NCBI RefSeq assembly: GCF_946222835.1
Contig: NZ_CAMIHD010000039.1
Span: 1-8,268 of the forward strand
Reading direction: 5' to 3'
From: an uncultured Corynebacterium sp.
GTDB taxonomy: Bacteria > Actinomycetota > Actinomycetes > Mycobacteriales > Mycobacteriaceae
Length of the DNA stretch: 8,268 nt
Below, in pieces: positions 5,252 to 8,268 of the stretch (positions within the stretch are counted from its first letter, which is position 1; each line of letters opens with the position of its first letter). A program made the translations under genes and the position numbers. Below the pieces are notes generated by a model. The model was not told where the DNA came from. It saw only the letters and a list, made by a program, of their open reading frames with translations, and made no database searches.

Positions 5252-5902
5252 TTGTTAGCCCATCTCAACAAGAAAATTGCCGCCGGTGTTCTTACCGCCG
5301 CAGCTGCCACCGGCGTTTTGGCACCCACGCCCGACACCCACTCTAACCAGGGTTCTGGCTTCGGTACTGTCGCTACTGCACAGGCAGAAACCAAGCACAA
5401 GTTCCAGTACATCTCCCAGGCTCAAGACCAAGGCACACAGTGGATGGACTGTGGTCCTGCCACTATTTTGATGGCTCTGCTGCAAAACGGCGGTGACGTC
5501 CCAGCCAGCTACACCAAGTCCGATCAGACCAAGGCTATGGCCGATATTCGCGGTAATATCAACGGCTACCTACAAACCGGACAGGTATCCGATATCCTCA
5601 ACCAGCGTGGTGTTTCTGGCAAACAGCACCTCAATGGTGATGCAGTCAAGGCTATCGATGACATCAAGAAGGGTAAAAAGGCCATCATCTTGGCTCAGAC
5701 CGGTGTCATCAGCGGCGAGATGGCTAACCCAGGCTATGGTCACTACGTCTACGTTTCCGGCTACGACAAGGATAAGAAGACCTTCACCGTCAACGATCCC
5801 CTAAAGAATGAGCGCGCGTCCTACCAGGCTACTGAAGACAACCTCCGCGCTATTATCACGCAGCCAGCTGCAGGCAACTCCCAGTGGGTCTATACTATGT
5901 AG
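5252..5902 (+). CDS. Secreted C39-like (papain-fold) cysteine peptidase family protein
   Basis: The 216-residue precursor starts at TTG with a basic N-terminus (HLNKKIAAG), an alanine-rich core and a likely signal cleavage after ATAQA (residue 45). The mature domain has the C39-like peptidase marks in order: WMDCGPATILMAL with nucleophile candidate Cys67, GYGHYVYVSGYD with His164, and TVNDPL with Asn181/Asp182 as third member. Gln60 or Gln63 may supply the oxyanion hole. There is no ABC transporter domain, so it is a free secreted member, not a bacteriocin exporter. Substrates of such proteins are mostly unknown; cleaving cell-wall-associated proteins or the neighbouring secreted products is possible. 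The codons are strikingly biased to AAG, AAC, ATC, GGT and ACC, as in highly expressed corynebacterial genes and unlike its A+T-richer neighbours. A strong terminator follows, so it is probably monocistronic. Confidence 0.88.
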   Translation: MLAHLNKKIAAGVLTAAAATGVLAPTPDTHSNQGSGFGTVATAQAETKHKFQYISQAQDQGTQWMDCGPATILMALLQNGGDVPASYTKSDQTKAMADIRGNINGYLQTGQVSDILNQRGVSGKQHLNGDAVKAIDDIKKGKKAIILAQTGVISGEMANPGYGHYVYVSGYDKDKKTFTVNDPLKNERASYQATEDNLRAIITQPAAGNSQWVYTM

Positions 5903-5964
5903 ACCCCTACAGTCAGGAAACTGACATCCTAACAACCTGCTTTGTGAGCAGATGGTGAGATTGA

Positions 5965-6004
5965 TTCCCCTAGCGTTTTATAAAACGCTAGGGGAATTTT
6001 TATT
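5965..6004 (+). terminator. Strong terminator after the C39-like gene
   Basis: A perfect 32-base palindrome (5965-5996), with arms TTCCCCTAGCGTTTTA and its complement, is followed by TTTTTATTT. It is 62 bases past the stop codon. As a near-symmetric structure with A-rich upstream bases it could also act leftward. Confidence 0.9.
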
Positions 6005-6041
6005 TCCACCCACGAAAGTTCCCCCATGTCAGGCCATGACA

Positions 6042-6077
6042 AAGCCCCTAGGTGCTCACCACGACGCCTAGGGGCTT
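6042..6077. terminator. Second hairpin, possibly a leftward terminator or IS-like dyad
   Basis: AAGCCCCTAGG (6042-6052) and CCTAGGGGCTT (6067-6077) form a perfect 11-bp stem with a 14-base loop. On the plus strand the downstream bases (CTACCGC) are not a T-run; on the minus strand CTTTGTC follows. It shares the CCCCTAG core with the terminator just before it. Its presence makes the far-upstream starts of the CPBP frame unlikely. Confidence 0.5.
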
Positions 6078-6301
6078 CTACCGCACCGGAAGCGGTGTTC
6101 ATCTGTTATGCAACCCGCCACAGTCAAAGGGTGCTATGGCGGGCAGAATTAAACATAGCAGGAGAGCCCCCTGTCCCGACGTCATATCGCAATCACCTAA
6201 AAAATAGGCAACCTGCCAACGGGCAAGAAACCTCTAAACCTCAGGAGAATTTAGTCCCTAGGGAGGAATTTATTGCCAATTCAGCATGGACAATAGTTCC
6301 T
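6078..6301 (+). other. Leader or uncertain N-terminal extension of the CPBP gene
   Basis: The CPBP frame is open across this stretch and back to 6026, but the encoded residues (for example KNRQPANGQETSKPQENL) are hydrophilic and low in complexity. No ATG/GTG/TTG has a well-placed ribosome site. The best Shine-Dalgarno-like sequence, AGGGAGG at 6260-6266, sits five bases before an in-frame ATT at 6272. No other gene is evident. Confidence 0.4.
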
Positions 6302-7012
6302 ATGCAGAATGGTCAACCACACCCTGTAGGTTCTTACTCGCTTCCTCCCACAGTCCGCACGCCGCATCTCATCTGGGCTGCCCTAAGCATGCTCGGCATG
6401 GATGCCGGAGCTTGCGCAGGAGGACTACTCTTTGGCTACATATTCAAATCCGGAGCGTGGATCGCCTTCGGTGCCGTCATCTTTGGCGCAGCAGGTGGAC
6501 TAGGAACCTTATGGTTCGGACTGTGTCACCGACTAAAATGGAACCTTAATGATCTGGGTTTTCAAAACAGCACTCACTCCCTATGGCACCTAATCTGGTG
6601 GGCACCACTGACACTTCTCATCAGTGCTACAGCTTCAGCTATAGTTGGTTCAATATCTGGAGTATCACCTTCGGAAAGCGGCCTCGATGAAAGCACTCAC
6701 CTAGGCCTAGCCGCACAAACTGCAGTAATAATTGGCACTGTAATAGCCATGCCTTTCCTAGAAGAAGTCGTATTCCGAAGAGTGCTACTTGATTGGCTAC
6801 AACAACACACTCCCGCGTGGGCAGCAGGATTAATCTCCGTATTAGCGTTTGCCGGAGCCCACATCGCCCCGCCCTTGATGATCTACACCCTATTCCTAGG
6901 GTCGTCACTCACGCTCGCCAGATTCTGGTTTAAAACAACAAAAGCATCATTTCTCATACACGCTTTTAACAACCTTGTTGTGTCTACACTGCTACTTTCC
7001 GGACTATCATGA
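6302..7012 (+). CDS. CPBP-family intramembrane metalloprotease (CAAX/Abi type)
   Basis: A polytopic membrane protein with the three CPBP signature motifs in the right order: EEVVFRR (EExxxR, Glu154/155 and Arg159 counted from the ATG at 6302), FAGAH (Phe183, His187) and HAFNN (His220, Asn224). Together these hold the catalytic metal in the membrane. Hydrophobic segments start at LIWAALSML and continue to the C-terminus. From this start the protein is 236 residues, normal for the family. Members process prenylated proteins in eukaryotes; in bacteria they are linked to bacteriocin self-immunity (PlnI/SkkI type) and protein secretion. Lying beside two secreted proteins and a secreted C39-like protein, an immunity or processing role is attractive but unproven. 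The start is uncertain: the frame is open from an ATG at 6026, and an ATT at 6272 has the best ribosome site. Confidence 0.87.
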   Translation: MQNGQPHPVGSYSLPPTVRTPHLIWAALSMLGMDAGACAGGLLFGYIFKSGAWIAFGAVIFGAAGGLGTLWFGLCHRLKWNLNDLGFQNSTHSLWHLIWWAPLTLLISATASAIVGSISGVSPSESGLDESTHLGLAAQTAVIIGTVIAMPFLEEVVFRRVLLDWLQQHTPAWAAGLISVLAFAGAHIAPPLMIYTLFLGSSLTLARFWFKTTKASFLIHAFNNLVVSTLLLSGLS

Positions 7013-7051
7013 TTGAGCTCTAAAGAGGTTCCAAGAAGACGATAAAGGAAA

Positions 7052-7088
7052 CTCCCCAGTGCTTCTCGTCGTTGGAAGCGCTGGGGAG
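7052..7088. repeat. 14-bp stem hairpin between convergent genes
   Basis: CTCCCCAGTGCTTC (7052-7065) pairs with GAAGCGCTGGGGAG (7075-7088) with one G-T wobble and a 9-base loop. It has no T-run of its own but directly precedes the next hairpin, so it may strengthen termination between the convergent CPBP and rep genes. Confidence 0.6.
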
Positions 7089-7120
7089 AAGCCACCTGCG
7101 GGGGTGTGGCTTTTTATTTT
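7089..7120 (+). terminator. Rho-independent terminator after the CPBP gene
   Basis: AAGCCAC (7089-7095) pairs with GTGGCTT (7106-7112), and the T-rich run TTTTTATTTT ends at 7120. It ends rightward transcription before the convergent rep frame. Confidence 0.8.
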
Positions 7121-7298
7121 CCTTCCGTCCGACTCTGCGCCGGGCAGGTGCGCTGCGGACACCTAAAACCATACCGCCTTCACGCGCACCCGCAACTGGA
7201 GCGATAACTAGGGTAAAAGAAAGGTTTCCTTCATGTGAGGTTTTATCTAACTGCCTAACGGCAGGGGAACCGTATATTGCTTATGGTGTGAGACCACC
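7121..7298. other. Region downstream of rep, no gene supported
   Basis: I find no supported gene. A small dyad CTGCC-TAAC-GGCAG (7251-7264) lies 35 bases past the rep stop and, read leftward, could be a weak terminator (CTGCCGTTAGGCAG then TTAGATAAAA). A leftward open frame of about 80 codons crosses this region and both terminator hairpins and is judged non-coding. Confidence 0.4.
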
Positions 7299-8262
7299 TT
7301 AAACCTCGGGCCACTCTCCTAGTTCTTTCAACGAAGCGACATGTCGCGCAACAGTCGCACGAGAGAGCCCCGTCTCAGACTGGATCTCTCCCCACGTTGG
7401 TAACCGGTCGGTTTCAATCCAGTACTCGTTTACGAACTGGCCAACTTTTTGCCGGTTCTTAGTGCCTTGGACTTTCTTTTTCCGATGGGTTTTTGTCATC
7501 GTTGCGCGTCGCCCCCGCGCATATTCGCCTTCGGGGTCGGTCTTCCAGCGCTCTGCGGCTTTCTTACCGCCTCTACGTCCCATGGTGGCCAGTGCTTTGC
7601 GTTTACTACTCGTAGCTTTTCCTGGAGAGCTAGAGCCGCTGTAGGCCTCACTCTTGGACTGAATGACGTACCCACGTACACGACGGGCCATAGTCTGGCG
7701 GTCGCGCATCGGCGGCATCTCGCTATCGCGTCCTGCGCCGCCGTGAGCTTGAGCGACGCTGTAGGCGTGCTCGTAGGCATCGATAATCGCCGCATCAGTC
7801 AAGCGTTGACCTTGTTGACGTAGGCGGTGGCCGGTCTTGAGCGCATGGCGGAAAGCGGTTTCGTCGCGAGCTGCAGTGCCCTGGGTAATCCAGAGGACAC
7901 GCACACCGTCGATAAGCTCCGGATCGTACTGGTCGAGTCCCCCGGCGATTTCAGCGTCTACGTCCTGGGCTAAGGCTTTGAATGCTTGGGCTTCCTCGCG
8001 GCGGGTCTTGACCGCGTTGATTAGCTCGCGGCCAGAGGAAAACTGCTGGCGTGGGGCGGGGTTGAACTGGTCGTGTCCTGCCATGTCCCTCACCTGCTTT
8101 ACCAAGTCTCCAAGCCGCATCACCCTGTTGTGTTGCCTGTACCAACGATAAGCCGTAGGCGATTTACCTGTGTAGAACGGGTTGCGGCTAAAGCGGTGGG
8201 AAAAGTGCGGATCATTGAAGCGTCCTGGGTTTAGTTCCTACCTCAGCTAAGGAAGGATTGAA
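7299..8262 (-). pseudogene. repA: Plasmid replication initiator RepA (pCG1/pNG2-like), frame-broken near the window edge
   Basis: The minus strand encodes the middle and C-terminal parts of a corynebacterial rolling-circle-type RepA: DPHFSHRFSRNPFYTG, TAYRWYRQHNRVMRLGDLV, DQYDPELIDGVRVLW, ARDETAFRHALKTGHRLR and RDRQTMARRVRGYV. The tail has the basic GRRGGKKAAERWKTDPEGEY segment and a helix-turn-helix (LPTWGEIQSETGLSRATVAR) for origin binding. The frame is open from 8237 and its first accepted start is a GTG at 8123, which would cut off conserved residues. A TAG stands at 8240-8238; the neighbouring frame carries a plausible continuation (NPSLAEVGTK) but itself meets a TAG at 8265-8263. So a frameshift plus a nonsense codon separate this part from any N-terminal half beyond the window. 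Full family members are about 450-500 residues. Probably non-functional unless the breaks are sequencing errors. Confidence 0.75.
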
Positions 8263-8268
8263 CTATGC

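Noticed and set aside
5911..5951. Small hairpins GTCAG-GAAA-CTGAC and CTGCT-TTGTG-AGCAG after the C39-like gene
   Set aside because: Five-bp stems are expected by chance and the strong terminator lies just downstream; not listed as separate features.
7030..7283. Leftward open frame of about 80 codons between rep and the CPBP gene
   Set aside because: It reads through two terminator hairpins, has its first ATG only half way along, and has no ribosome site or family resemblance.
7449..7823. Plus-strand open frame of 124 codons opposite rep
   Set aside because: It is a shadow of the high-G+C RepA coding strand; the opposite frame carries conserved family motifs.
1..8268. CRISPR array, tRNA or rRNA
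   Set aside because: No regularly spaced repeats, cloverleaf or rRNA-like stretches were seen on either strand.

Overview
The window looks like accessory, probably plasmid, DNA of a Corynebacterium or close relative. The main reason is the replication-initiator sequence at the right end, which reads like the corynebacterial pCG1/pNG2 rolling-circle RepA family. TTG/GTG starts, moderate-to-high G+C coding and actinobacterial-type secreted proteins agree with this. No database search was possible, so family names rest on motifs and remembered family sequences.

Left part (1-2808): a SulP-type anion transporter (minus strand) and a divergent MerR-family regulator (plus strand) share a short intergenic region with a 27-bp dyad that is a good operator candidate. 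The pair is bracketed by IS6-family remnants in the same orientation: an N-terminal transposase stump cut by a second IS6 end on the left (1-223), and a 169-bp internally deleted IS6 copy on the right (2640-2808). This is the layout expected of an IS6 pseudo-compound transposon, now decayed.

Middle part (2837-7012): a more A+T-rich block begins with a frameshifted phosphoribosyltransferase pseudogene and an orphan 108-codon ORF. Next comes a tightly packed minus-strand operon of three genes: a secreted four-cysteine protein whose cysteine framework resembles the tendamistat (proteinaceous alpha-amylase inhibitor) fold, a small secreted protein with two cysteines and several histidines, and a cytosolic acidic protein of unknown function. 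Divergent from this operon is a secreted papain-like (C39-like) protein, followed by a strong terminator and a CPBP (CAAX/Abi) membrane protease gene. Two secreted small proteins, a likely cytosolic partner, a secreted C39-like protein and a CPBP protease together suggest a secreted-effector or bacteriocin/immunity type of island. That is inference and no known system is matched. This block is the best candidate for something undescribed.

Right part (7013-8268): terminators separate the CPBP gene from a convergent RepA reading frame (minus strand). RepA keeps its middle and C-terminal parts, but its frame is broken about 30 bases before the window edge, with an in-frame TAG upstream in each of the two relevant frames. 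It may be a dead replicon fused to or captured by another molecule.
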